Source: Jeotgalibacillus salarius
GTDB lineage: Bacteria; Bacillota; Bacilli; Bacillales; Jeotgalibacillaceae
Reading direction: 5' to 3'
NCBI RefSeq assembly: GCF_004405125.1
Contig: NZ_SORX01000003.1
Location: 246,128-310,127, forward strand
Length of the DNA: 64,000 nt
Part shown: piece after piece, positions 50,600-58,352 of the stretch
Layout: every line of letters begins with the position of its first letter
Numbering within the stretch: position 1 is the first letter of the stretch
The notes under the pieces: model-generated
What the model saw: only the letters and a program-made list of their open reading frames with translations
The model's database searches: none
Told to the model about the DNA's origin: nothing
Translations under genes and position numbers: made by a program

Positions 50600-51128
50600 C
50601 CCACACACGCTCCACCGTCTTCTTCTCCCCATCAAACACATACACATCAGGATTACTGAGCCTCTGCCATCCACCGAAACCAAACCCTGCGTCATATTTG
50701 CTCAGAAAATGGGACATGATTCCACCATGGCTCACAATCAGCGTGTTTCCTTCTTTTTTACTTTCCACTTCTACCACCTCAGACATTCTCTCTTCAGCAT
50801 CGCTTGCAGATTCCCCGCCCTCAAAAACAAGCTCCGTATCCGAAAATGATTGCTCAAGCTTTTCAAGCCAGTCCGGCAGATTTCCAGTGCTCAGCACCCT
50901 TTCTGAAAGATTTTGATTAATATGTATGTCTAACTTTTCATTCTCTGCGAGGGGCTGGATTGAATCAATCGCTCTTTTAAAAGGACTTGAAATGATACGC
51001 TTCACTTCTGTATTTTCAAAAAAGCGAACCAATGCTGCAGCCTGCTCTACCCCTTCCTCTGTTAAAGGAGCTTCCGGTTCCTGACCTTCTGCTTTACAGT
51101 GTCTGATCAAATATACTTTTGACATCAT
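50592..51128 (-). CDS. Histidine phosphatase-family protein
   Basis: A 178-residue phosphoglycerate-mutase-fold phosphatase: VYLIRHCKAEGQEPEAPLTE carries the catalytic RHC-type motif (His10), RIISSPFKRAIDSIQPLAE the second basic residue, and LIVSHGGIMSHFL the second catalytic His. It is the first gene of an overlapping operon with two NUDIX hydrolases, which suggests the three act on related phosphorylated metabolites, perhaps nucleotide sanitation; that is inference. Confidence 0.9.
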   Translation of the reverse strand: MMSKVYLIRHCKAEGQEPEAPLTEEGVEQAAALVRFFENTEVKRIISSPFKRAIDSIQPLAENEKLDIHINQNLSERVLSTGNLPDWLEKLEQSFSDTELVFEGGESASDAEERMSEVVEVESKKEGNTLIVSHGGIMSHFLSKYDAGFGFGGWQRLSNPDVYVFDGEKKTVERVWDE

Positions 51129-51287
51129 TTACCGCCTCCTTGAAGAATTACATACAGTATACAGCAATTTTTTCCATCTTTTAAAAGGATTCCTTTACTT
51201 CATTTGTTTAATGCTTCACACTATTTGGGACATATGTCCTTTTTACGACTGATACTAAGTTATACAGTTGGGCTGACAGAAAGGTGC

Positions 51288-51722
51288 GTGAAGCAGTTGA
51301 AAGGAACTTTATTTGCACTGGCAGGCGGATTTTTCCTGACCTTTCAAAGTGTAGCAAATGCAACAATCAGTGATCAGATCGGCACGTGGCAGGCTGCTGC
51401 GATGACACAGCTGACAGGATTTGTACTCGCAATCATCATTGTACTGACATTAAGAGACCGATCATATAAAGACCTCGGGCAGGTGCCGAAACTGTATGCC
51501 TCAGGTGGTGCACTTGCTGCGATCGTACTATTCAGTAACATTACCGCAGTCCATCTGATGGGCGTGACGCTGACAATCGGCATTTTCCTGATTGCCCAGC
51601 TTGTGGCAGCGATTATCATTGATAAATTTGGCTGGTTCGACATGATCAAAAAGAATATCAGCAGGACGCAGATTATCGGTGTATGTCTGATGATTTTAGG
51701 CGTGATTGTGCTGAAAATCTAG
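51288..51722 (+). CDS. YdcZ/DUF606-type DMT transporter subunit (first of pair)
   Basis: A 144-residue protein with four to five membrane helices of the DUF606 (YdcZ) branch of drug/metabolite transporters: KGTLFALAGGFFLTFQSVAN, AAMTQLTGFVLAIIIVLTL and GVTLTIGIFLIAQLVAAIII are typical. The start is uncertain; GTG 51288 follows AGAAAGG closely, while the long frame from 51204 has no site. A Crp/Fnr gene and a second DUF606 gene follow directly, so the two short proteins may assemble as a heteromer. Confidence 0.85.
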   Translation: MKQLKGTLFALAGGFFLTFQSVANATISDQIGTWQAAAMTQLTGFVLAIIIVLTLRDRSYKDLGQVPKLYASGGALAAIVLFSNITAVHLMGVTLTIGIFLIAQLVAAIIIDKFGWFDMIKKNISRTQIIGVCLMILGVIVLKI

Positions 51723-51730
51723 GAGGCATC

Positions 51731-52408
51731 ATGGAAAAGAAATTAAATGATTACCTGAAAATCTATCAACTTGATGAGCTTTTTAACGAAAATGTCTGCA
51801 AAGCGATGAAGCTGCAGACTTATTCACCCGGGCAGCGGTTATTTTCACAGGGAGAAAAGTCAGACAGAATGCACCTCTTAGTAGATGGCAAACTGAAAGT
51901 ATCAATGCTGACACCTGAAGGGAAGCGGCTAATTCTCGCATTCAAAACGCCGCTTGATATTGTTGGTGACATTGAATATGTGCGCAACTGTCCCCTGATT
52001 AATACGGTAGAGAGCGTGATGGAAACAACGGTCATTGAAATCCCTTATTCAGTTCTTAAAAAAGAAATGGCTCAGCATGCCCCCTGGCTGCAATTCTTAC
52101 TTGATACAGTAACGAAGAAATTCGAGATGAAGTCTCATACGATGAATTTTAACCTGCTCTATGCAGTCGATGTCCGGCTCGCAAGTTACCTTCTTTCAAT
52201 GACACCAGTACAGCCAGTTATCACTTCTGCTTCATTGATTGATATCGCAGATCTGATCGGTACGAGCTACAGACACTTGAACAGAGTACTTCAGCAGTTT
52301 CATCAGGAAGGCTGGATCATCAAAAAAAGGGGATCAATTGAAATTGTAAATCGCCAGGCGTTACTTGAACTGGCTGGAGAAAACATTTATGAAAAGGAGG
52401 CATTTTGA
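51731..52408 (+). CDS. Crp/Fnr-family transcriptional regulator
   Basis: A 225-residue regulator with an N-terminal cyclic-nucleotide-binding-like beta roll (about 20-120: PGQRLFSQGEKSDRMHLLVD, GKLKVSMLTPEGKRLILAF) and a C-terminal winged helix (about 155-220: DIADLIGTSYRHLNRVLQQF). The key effector-contact residues of true CRP are not clear, so the ligand is unknown; it resembles YeiL. AGGAGG lies before the ATG at 51731, nine bases after the first transporter gene's stop, and its stop overlaps the next gene's ATG. Confidence 0.88.
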   Translation: MEKKLNDYLKIYQLDELFNENVCKAMKLQTYSPGQRLFSQGEKSDRMHLLVDGKLKVSMLTPEGKRLILAFKTPLDIVGDIEYVRNCPLINTVESVMETTVIEIPYSVLKKEMAQHAPWLQFLLDTVTKKFEMKSHTMNFNLLYAVDVRLASYLLSMTPVQPVITSASLIDIADLIGTSYRHLNRVLQQFHQEGWIIKKRGSIEIVNRQALLELAGENIYEKEAF

Positions 52409-52908
52409 TGGTCATTGGAATTTTACTTGCACTGCTTGGAGGAACACTGGTCTGCCTTCAAAATACATTCAATGCAAATGTGAAAAAGCAGGTCAGTGTC
52501 TGGTCGACAACAATGCTTGTGCTTGCACTCGGCTTCCTCGCTTCATTTGCAGCCGGGCTGGCGTTTGAAGGAACTGCTTTATTCAGCTTCGATGCAGACC
52601 TATGGTTCTGGTTCAGCGGGGTTGTAGGGGTTGGCGTTGTTGCCTGTGTCACACAGGGTGTTCAATCGCTCGGACCAAGCCGCGCGATCTCACTCGTGAT
52701 GGTTTCCCAGATTTTTTTCGGACTCGTGTGGGACTCACTCGGATGGTTTGGACTTGAACAGGTTCCTTTTACATTTCAATCATTTTTAGGCGTGCTGCTG
52801 ATTTCAGGCGGCGTATTACTGTTCCAGCTCGGACCTGCAATAGAAGAAAAAGCACGTGGGCAAAAACAACGGACTGCTGCAAGGCGTACGGTGAAGGTGA
52901 ATGGATAG
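52408..52908 (+). CDS. YdcZ/DUF606-type DMT transporter subunit (second of pair)
   Basis: A 166-residue, five-helix membrane protein of the DUF606 family: GILLALLGGTLVCLQNTFNA opens it, GVVACVTQGVQSLGPSRAIS and VMVSQIFFGLVWDSLGWFG follow. It ends with a basic cytoplasmic tail KARGQKQRTAARRTVK. AAAAGGAGG lies before the ATG, which overlaps the Crp gene's stop by one base. With the first YdcZ gene it probably makes a paired transporter controlled by the regulator between them. Confidence 0.87.
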   Translation: MVIGILLALLGGTLVCLQNTFNANVKKQVSVWSTTMLVLALGFLASFAAGLAFEGTALFSFDADLWFWFSGVVGVGVVACVTQGVQSLGPSRAISLVMVSQIFFGLVWDSLGWFGLEQVPFTFQSFLGVLLISGGVLLFQLGPAIEEKARGQKQRTAARRTVKVNG

Positions 52909-52914
52909 AAATTG

Positions 52915-52952
52915 TAAAAAGCGTATGGGTGAATGCCCGTACGCTTTTTAGG
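52915..52952 (+). terminator. Terminator of the YdcZ/Crp/YdcZ operon
   Basis: AAAAAGCGTATGGG pairs with CCCGTACGCTTTTT (one mismatch) around a short loop. Confidence 0.9.
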
Positions 52953-53002
52953 CTGCATATCATCCGGTTGCCGATATCACTGAGCGAGGATTGCCGCTTA
53001 AT

Positions 53003-53158
53003 TGAATCACCCCTCTGGATATATGAATCACCTCTTTGTGTAATTAGTACGGCAACCTGATTAATTATAACACCGGCAATTTTGCATCAGAGAATTGATA
53101 CATCTCTCGTGTTTATTGAATCACCCCCACAATTAATTGATTCATCTCCACCAGTTTT
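53003..53158 (-). repeat. 21-bp-period array E (core GGTGATTCA on the minus strand)
   Basis: TGAATCAC occurs at 53003 and 53024, a weak TAGTACGG at 53045 and TATAACAC at 53066; a second block has TGATACAT (53096), TGAATCAC (53117) and TGATTCAT (53138). Spacing is 21 bp within each block, with one 30-bp step between blocks; GATATCAC at 52973 lies another 30 bp before. It sits at a convergent junction after a terminator. The phase jump suggests a partial deletion or insertion. Confidence 0.7.
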
Positions 53159-53177
53159 TGAACAGCACAAGGTGTAT

Positions 53178-53639
53178 TTATCCTGCCTTTGCGCTAACCC
53201 TTCTTCTGAATAAATAAACTCCCAACCCTCCAACCGCAGTAAAACCGGCAAATATCAATCCACCGGCCACATAATCTGGCTCGCTGCCAGGAGCTGTATC
53301 CGACGTTTGATACTGTTGCTCTCTGTAAGCTTTGATATATCGATTTCCTACTTCAACTGCGATTGCCTCAGAGGTATCTGTCCCTTCAATTGAATAGTAT
53401 TTGGTCCCTTCCCGGTAAGCATTGGAAAAGTTGCCGGAGAGCTGTTCCATGTCAGAGAAGGCGGTAACTTCCCCAATTTCATTTCCAACCTCTTCTGCAA
53501 TCTCCTCACTCACTACATAGACGTACCCATCCCACACAACAAACATATAAGCCCATGATGTAGCGTTACTACCTTGTGGAAAAATGAAAAAACACAAAAC
53601 AATGAACCCCGCCACTAAAATCCCAGGAGTACGTTTCAT
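53178..53639 (-). CDS. Exported protein with C-terminal membrane anchor
   Basis: A 153-residue protein: signal peptide (residues 1-24, TPGILVAGFIVLCFFIFPQG), an external region (SWAYMFVVWDGYVYVVSEEI, YREGTKYYSIEGTDTSEAIA), a Thr/Ser/Pro linker, and a membrane helix followed by RRRVSAKAG, like a sorting-type tail without an LPxTG. The ATG at 53639 has AAAAGGG nine bases upstream; the frame to 53753 lies across the neighbour's terminator. Unknown function. Confidence 0.68.
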   Translation of the reverse strand: MKRTPGILVAGFIVLCFFIFPQGSNATSWAYMFVVWDGYVYVVSEEIAEEVGNEIGEVTAFSDMEQLSGNFSNAYREGTKYYSIEGTDTSEAIAVEVGNRYIKAYREQQYQTSDTAPGSEPDYVAGGLIFAGFTAVGGLGVYLFRRRVSAKAG

Positions 53640-53719
53640 CGCATTCATCCCTTTTTTAAATTGGACGTTCAATCGATTCATTCGTTTCCGTTTTCTATTC
53701 AAATTAAATCCCAAAAAAT

Positions 53720-53750
53720 AAAAAAAGCCGGGAACCCCGACTTTTCTGAT
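53720..53750 (-). terminator. Terminator of the GNAT gene
   Basis: AGTCGGG pairs with CCCGGCT (with a GTT loop), followed by TTTTTT on the minus strand. Confidence 0.85.
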
Positions 53751-53754
53751 CAAA

Positions 53755-54258
53755 CTATATGTTCTTTTTGAAAGCCTTCACCACAATCCCATCATCAGCG
53801 GGTACAAAATCATACTCAGGCATCCGTTCGAATCCGTACTTGCCCTGATAAAGGCCAATGGCATCATTCATAAAGGACCCTGTATGCAGCCCAATTGCAT
53901 CGAACCCTTTTGCCTTTGCACGGCTGATACATTCGTCAATTAAAGCTGATGCAACACCGGATCCGCGCGATTCGTTACCGACTGCAAGCACACGAATTTC
54001 CGGATAATCCATTTCATCAACGTAGCCTTCGTACGCATCTGTTTTCGCTGGAAATAGTGCTACACTGCCAAGTATCACTCCATTTATTTCAGCGACAATC
54101 AAATCAACACCCTCTTGCTGATCCGCTTCAGATGAAATTGCCTTTTTCAGCGCTTCCCAGTGTTCAGCCGGAACTTTTTCAGTGTGATCTTCATAAGCTT
54201 TTACACGCTGTTCACGAATAAATGAAAGTTCTTCTTTTCTTGCATCACGTATAATCAA
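53755..54258 (-). CDS. GNAT-family N-acetyltransferase
   Basis: A 167-residue acetyltransferase: LIVAEINGVILGSVALFP, EIRVLAVGNESRGSGVASAL (with the SRGSGVA acetyl-CoA loop) and FDAIGLHTGSFMNDAIGLYQ support the GNAT fold. I place the start at the TTG at 54258 because GGAGG lies nine bases upstream; the frame to 54327 overlaps the preceding gene in another frame. It follows the GST gene closely and may be cotranscribed with it. Confidence 0.82.
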   Translation of the reverse strand: MIIRDARKEELSFIREQRVKAYEDHTEKVPAEHWEALKKAISSEADQQEGVDLIVAEINGVILGSVALFPAKTDAYEGYVDEMDYPEIRVLAVGNESRGSGVASALIDECISRAKAKGFDAIGLHTGSFMNDAIGLYQGKYGFERMPEYDFVPADDGIVVKAFKKNI

Positions 54259-54262
54259 TCTA

Positions 54263-55249
54263 TTATTCCTCCTCAAATCGAAGAAATTTATCTTGCTGGC
54301 CAAGCTTCTCTCTGTCATGCGGCTCATTCCACACTGTCAGATCAGGCCCTTTTGGTAAAATACGCATTTCAGACTGATCAGGGTTGATCGTAATTGATAC
54401 ATGGTAATGTTCCTTAATCGCTTCAAATTCAGTTGTATCACCAAATCCTTTTGTCTGGTAAAGATCGCGCGCATAACCCCATAAATTCGGAAATTCTCTG
54501 AGCAGATTGCGATTCGTATTAAAACCGTTGTAGTAAGCTGCATCAAAACGGGCAAGCGTTGTATATAATCTCACGTCAGAATCCGTAATGAAACCCCCAT
54601 GCAGGAAACGGCGGTCAGCAAGACGCTCTTCAAGGGTATCCAGACGCTTAAAAAGTGTATCAAATGCTGCTTCATATGCTTCCTGTGATTGGGCGAACCC
54701 GCATTTATACACACCATTATTCACTTCATGAAATATCGCTTCATTTAATTCATCTATCTCAGTGCGCAGATGTTCAGGATACAGGTTTGGCGCATTCTCT
54801 TTATGAAACGGACGCCACACAGTTTCAAAGTAATTCGTCATGTTGAAGTAATCATTGTTAACTGCTTTCTTCGTCTGCAAATCAACCATGACAGGCACTG
54901 TAGGCCGCCCATCATAATCCGGTTCCGCATTGAAATAAACGTCACTTACATATTCAGTACCAAGAACCGGATCCTGATCATTTTCATCCAATGTAAATGC
55001 CCAGTCTACGCGACCGATCCTTGGACGAAGCGGACTTGCTTTCCCGAGACTGATTGCGTCTTCTAGTCCAAGTACACTGCGCACAATGACCTGTCGATGT
55101 GCCCACGGGCACGCTGCGGACCACAACAGTCTGTATCGCCCACTTTCAACCGGCAATTCACCTTCTCCGTTGCCAAACGGTGTAACAAAACGATTAACCT
55201 GTCTTTTAAAAGAACCATCCTTACTGATCTCAGCAGGCTTCTTTGACAT
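54263..55249 (-). CDS. Glutathionyl-hydroquinone reductase-like GST (YqjG/ECM4 group)
   Basis: A 328-residue glutathione-transferase-fold enzyme: the active-site cysteine lies in LLWSAACPWAHRQVIVRSVL, DVYFNAEPDYDGRPTVPVMV is the thioredoxin-like part, and FLHGGFITDSDVRLYTTLAR is the conserved C-terminal helical region. Members reduce glutathionyl- or chloro-hydroquinones with thiols; bacilli that lack glutathione may use bacillithiol. The second Met gives the better start (55249). It is followed within five bases by the GNAT gene. Confidence 0.9.
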   Translation of the reverse strand: MSKKPAEISKDGSFKRQVNRFVTPFGNGEGELPVESGRYRLLWSAACPWAHRQVIVRSVLGLEDAISLGKASPLRPRIGRVDWAFTLDENDQDPVLGTEYVSDVYFNAEPDYDGRPTVPVMVDLQTKKAVNNDYFNMTNYFETVWRPFHKENAPNLYPEHLRTEIDELNEAIFHEVNNGVYKCGFAQSQEAYEAAFDTLFKRLDTLEERLADRRFLHGGFITDSDVRLYTTLARFDAAYYNGFNTNRNLLREFPNLWGYARDLYQTKGFGDTTEFEAIKEHYHVSITINPDQSEMRILPKGPDLTVWNEPHDREKLGQQDKFLRFEEE

Positions 55250-55400
55250 CAAAATCCCTCTTCCCTTTTCAGAAATTTCAGACCTGTCATTGTTATCTCA
55301 TTTCCGAGTAAAACAATCAAGAATGAGGGACTAGGGGATGCGTTTTAACCTGATAAAAAAGGGATTAGTGCAGGGATACGCATAGGTCTAATTACACTTT

Positions 55401-55513
55401 TCTAAGAACCGCATAGAAATTTCTAAGAAGTACATGGTTTATTCTAAGAACCTTTGATATTTTTCTCCGAACACCCTCTGTTTTTCTAAGAACGTCAGGT
55501 TCCTTTCTACGAA
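55401..55513 (-). repeat. 21-bp-period array F (core GTTCTTAGAAA on the minus strand)
   Basis: TCTAAGAA at 55401, 55422, 55443, 55485, with TCTCCGAA at 55464 and TCTACGAA at 55506: six cores at exactly 21-bp steps. Read on the minus strand each core is TTCTTAGA or TTCGTAGA/TTCGGAGA, the same theme as arrays A and C. The intervening bases are unrelated. It lies upstream of the GST gene and downstream of the kinase-like gene. Confidence 0.85.
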
Positions 55514-55526
55514 ACCCCATCCCCTC

Positions 55527-56102
55527 TCATTCCTTCCCGCACCCCACACAGCGCCGGTCCTGATCATCTTTTCCATAAATCCTCAGCTCTTTCTCCACGC
55601 CACAAACTGCGCACGCTTCAAAAAAAATCTGCGGAATCACACCAGCATCAGCTTCCCGAACCCATTCAGATTCATACTGTTTTTTCGTCATACCATAATC
55701 AATGAAGACAAGTCTGCCAGCTTCATTGATTCCAAAATTTCCGCTATCTTTGAGATCAAAGCTGTCAAACTCATGGTCCAGTATGCTGAGAATCTTTTTA
55801 TAAGGCTCTGTCAGTCGTTCATCATCTTCAGACAGATCATAAGTCTGGGCGTTCCTCAATTCGAGTGGCTTGGCAAATGACTGCACTGCATATTCCTTAT
55901 GTACTTCTGTTACCTCTGCAAAATACCCAACATACCCAAGACGTTTCATTTCCTGATAGATCAGCAGTTCATGCCTCGATTGCTCATATCCAATCGGGTG
56001 CAGATGAACTTTGATTACCTTGTTTCCAGCACGATATGCTTTTCGTGTGGATCCTACCCCCAGAAAATTCTGTGCTGTACAATAATCTTTCCAATTCTCC
56101 AC
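55527..56102 (-). CDS. Small protein-kinase-like protein with C-terminal zinc ribbon
   Basis: A 191-residue protein. LGVGSTRKAYRAGNKVIKVH resembles the glycine-rich loop and the ATP-binding lysine of protein kinases; HELLIYQEMKRLGYVGYFAE follows like helix C and the hinge; FDLKDSGNFGINEAGRLVFI (with DYG after it) resembles a catalytic/DFG segment without a clear HRD. The C-terminus has CAVC (about 165-168) and CVGC (about 186-189), a four-cysteine zinc ribbon. It may be a small kinase or a pseudokinase. The substrate is unknown; it lies six bases after the DUF1992 gene. Confidence 0.65.
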   Translation of the reverse strand: MENWKDYCTAQNFLGVGSTRKAYRAGNKVIKVHLHPIGYEQSRHELLIYQEMKRLGYVGYFAEVTEVHKEYAVQSFAKPLELRNAQTYDLSEDDERLTEPYKKILSILDHEFDSFDLKDSGNFGINEAGRLVFIDYGMTKKQYESEWVREADAGVIPQIFFEACAVCGVEKELRIYGKDDQDRRCVGCGKE

Positions 56103-56108
56103 GCTGCT

Positions 56109-56483
56109 TTACCCCCAAATACGCCTTGCTGCTTCTAAAGCATCGATCGAAATCGGCATTTTCTGAAGAGGAGGCGGACAGGATTTATTATGCTCTGCAA
56201 CTTTTTTATTGAGCTTTGCAACTTCTTTTTTCTGCGCTGCAGGATCAAGTTTCTCCAGCTCACTCAGTCTGTCACTGATCTCATGCTGCAGCTTCAGCCA
56301 GTGCGGTTTATACCCTGCATCTTTTGCGATTTTCTGAAAGTGTTGAAATGTATCTCCTGAAAAATATTCTTTCGGTATCTTTTCACCGGTCCCTTTTAAA
56401 TTGTCCATTCCACCCGTTTTTGAATAGTCCTTTAAAATATCGCCGATCAAATCACTTTTAGGCGGCTGTTCAAAATCGCTCAT
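56109..56483 (-). CDS. DnaJ-associated DUF1992-family protein
   Basis: A 124-residue cytosolic protein of DUF1992 (the DnaJ-homologue subfamily C member 28 conserved domain): GGMDNLKGTGEKIPKEYFSG, AGYKPHWLKLQHEISDRLSE and a helical basic C-terminus match. It carries no J-domain itself. Six bases separate its end from the next gene's start, so the two form an operon. The function is unknown. Confidence 0.84.
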   Translation of the reverse strand: MSDFEQPPKSDLIGDILKDYSKTGGMDNLKGTGEKIPKEYFSGDTFQHFQKIAKDAGYKPHWLKLQHEISDRLSELEKLDPAAQKKEVAKLNKKVAEHNKSCPPPLQKMPISIDALEAARRIWG

Positions 56484-56564
56484 TCAAAACACCCCTTTGT
56501 TTTCCTTTTTTTAGCATATCACAACCAGATCAAGCAGTCTGACTATTCACTAATTTTACACATC

Positions 56565-57128
56565 TCAAAGGGAATAAATCATCACAAAATGAAGAATCGC
56601 TGTCTCCCCGGAATGATTCATATAAGCGTGCGGCTGATCTGCATTGAACTTAATAGAGTCAAAACGCTCAAGCTGATATTCTTCTTCACCTACGCGGACA
56701 ACCACTTCTCCCTCCATGACCGTAATATATTCTTTCACCCCGAGCTGGTGCGCCTCTGCCTCATAAATGCTGTCAGGCTGTAAGTAGCCTTTGTGAGATT
56801 CAATCGACCCCTGCACCTGTGTTGTAAAAACAGGCTCAAGCTTTAGCGACTGGTTCTCACTCATCACGCTGTTTCCGCTTTTTTTCAGCAGCGTAACCTC
56901 CTGACTTTCTACCATTAATGATGAAATGGGGATACGCAACCCGTTCGCAATCTTCCAGATAATTGTAAGCGAGGGATTCGCCTCCCCGCGTTCAATTTTA
57001 CCGAGCGTTAATTTACTGACCCCAGTCAGATCAGCCAATTCCTCAAGAGTAAATGCCTTATCTTTTCTCAGCTTTCTCAGAATTTCACCAACCTTTTTCG
57101 TAAAATCTTCAGGTCTTTCATGCGTCAT
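56565..57128 (-). CDS. XRE-family regulator with C-terminal cupin domain
   Basis: A 187-residue regulator: an N-terminal helix-turn-helix (about 10-66, FTLEELADLTGVSKLTLGKI with ERGEANPSL after it) and a cupin domain (about 115-185, EYITVMEGEVVVRVGEEEYQ, LERFDSIKFNADQPHAYMNH). XRE-cupin proteins usually sense small metabolites through the cupin barrel. It is divergent from the EmrE-like exporter gene with about 100 nt between them, so that exporter is a likely target. Confidence 0.9.
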   Translation of the reverse strand: MTHERPEDFTKKVGEILRKLRKDKAFTLEELADLTGVSKLTLGKIERGEANPSLTIIWKIANGLRIPISSLMVESQEVTLLKKSGNSVMSENQSLKLEPVFTTQVQGSIESHKGYLQPDSIYEAEAHQLGVKEYITVMEGEVVVRVGEEEYQLERFDSIKFNADQPHAYMNHSGETAILHFVMIYSL

Positions 57129-57229
57129 ATTTATTCCTCCATATTCAAAATAATACTTGCACTCTTCAGCAAAAAGTATATTATATTATACATTATATCA
57201 TTTATAGAATACTAAAAGAGGTGAATTTG
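57129..57229. promoter_or_regulatory. Divergent XRE-cupin/exporter control region
   Basis: The 101-nt interval is very AT-rich, with GTATATTATATTATAC (about 57174-57189) having imperfect two-fold symmetry (GTATA...TATAC). It should carry back-to-back promoters and an operator for the XRE-cupin protein; the symmetry is common in AT-rich DNA, so the site is only a suggestion. Confidence 0.35.
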
Positions 57230-58177
57230 ATGAAAGCTCTATTGATTGGCATCTTATCTTCAATGTTCTTTGCGGTCACATTTATTCTGAATCGTTCCAT
57301 GGAGGTTAGTGGTGGCAGCTGGCTGTGGAGCTCCTCTTTACGGTTTATCTTTATGGTTCCTTTTTTAGTACTGATTGTGTGGATGAGAGGAAATCTTCGC
57401 GGTTTGTTGAGTGAAATGAAAAAGCAGCCGCTCGAGTGGATCAGGTGGAGTGTTGTCGGATTTGTCCTGTTCTATGCTCCGCTTACATATGCAGCTGCTT
57501 ACGGTCCGGGCTGGCTTGTCGCGGGTACTTGGCAATTTACGATTGTAGCAGGATTATTATTGACGCCTCTTTTTCTAAAGTCTGACGGAAGCAGGCACAG
57601 TGTTCAATTCAGATCTTTATTCATTTCATGTATCATTCTGGCAGGTGTGGTGCTGATTCAGGTTCAGCAGGCTGATCACCTTAGTCCTTCCGCATTGCTT
57701 ATCGGTGCTTTGCCCGTCGTGATTGCAGCTTTTTGTTATCCACTCGGAAATCGTAAAATGATGGAGTTGTGCGGGGACCGACTAGATACTTTTCAACGTA
57801 TTCTCGGTATGACACTGGCTAGTCTTCCTGCCTGGCTCATCTTAAGCGGAATCGGGTTCGTACAGACAGGTCCGCCTTCATCAGGACAGATCATACAGAC
57901 ATTTATCGTTGCAGTGAGCTCTGGTATTATCGCAACGGCGCTGTTCTTCATTGCAACAAACAGCGTAAGACATGATCAGGGCAGGCTTGCGGCAGTTGAA
58001 GCGACTCAGGCAACACAGGTACTTTTTGTAATCGCGGGTGAAGCCGTGCTTTTATCAAGTCCTCTGCCATCAGGAATTGCTTCAGTTGGAATTGGACTGA
58101 TTGTTGTGGGGATTGTGGTACATACGATGAATATGAGAGTGGCCGGGCGCAGGATGGTTGCGGTGAAAAGCGGGTGA
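57230..58177 (+). CDS. EmrE-type multidrug resistance efflux transporter
   Basis: A 315-residue, ten-helix drug/metabolite transporter with two EamA-like halves: IGILSSMFFAVTFILNRSME, WLVAGTWQFTIVAGLLLTPL, then FCYPLGNRKMMELCGDRLDT and IIATALFFIATNSVRHDQGR. The first segment and the RFIFMVPFL stretch resemble the Pfam EmrE group of Bacillus proteins. AAAAGAGGTG lies upstream of the ATG at 57230. The divergent XRE-cupin regulator probably controls it. Confidence 0.86.
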   Translation: MKALLIGILSSMFFAVTFILNRSMEVSGGSWLWSSSLRFIFMVPFLVLIVWMRGNLRGLLSEMKKQPLEWIRWSVVGFVLFYAPLTYAAAYGPGWLVAGTWQFTIVAGLLLTPLFLKSDGSRHSVQFRSLFISCIILAGVVLIQVQQADHLSPSALLIGALPVVIAAFCYPLGNRKMMELCGDRLDTFQRILGMTLASLPAWLILSGIGFVQTGPPSSGQIIQTFIVAVSSGIIATALFFIATNSVRHDQGRLAAVEATQATQVLFVIAGEAVLLSSPLPSGIASVGIGLIVVGIVVHTMNMRVAGRRMVAVKSG

Positions 58178-58208
58178 ATTGGTGTGGTTTTTCTAAATGT
58201 CGTGAATG

Positions 58209-58335
58209 GTTCAGGACATAACTTGTGATGTTCGTGAGATGTCGGCGCATGTTCATGACATGACCCTATTCGTTCATGAGAAAATCAGTCTTGTTGAGGA
58301 GTTTAATGGGGGTGGTTCATGAGATTATGACAATA
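58209..58335 (+). repeat. 21-bp-period array G (core GTTCATGAGA)
   Basis: GTTCAGGA (58209), GTTCGTGA (58230), GTTCATGA (58251), GTTCATGA (58272) and GTTGAGGA (58293) recur at exact 21-bp steps; a sixth, GTTCATGA, begins at 58315 (22 bp). The other bases of each unit are unrelated. It starts about 30 nt after the EmrE-like gene's stop, at a convergent junction. Confidence 0.8.
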
Positions 58336-58352
58336 GGCCCACCCCCACACAC

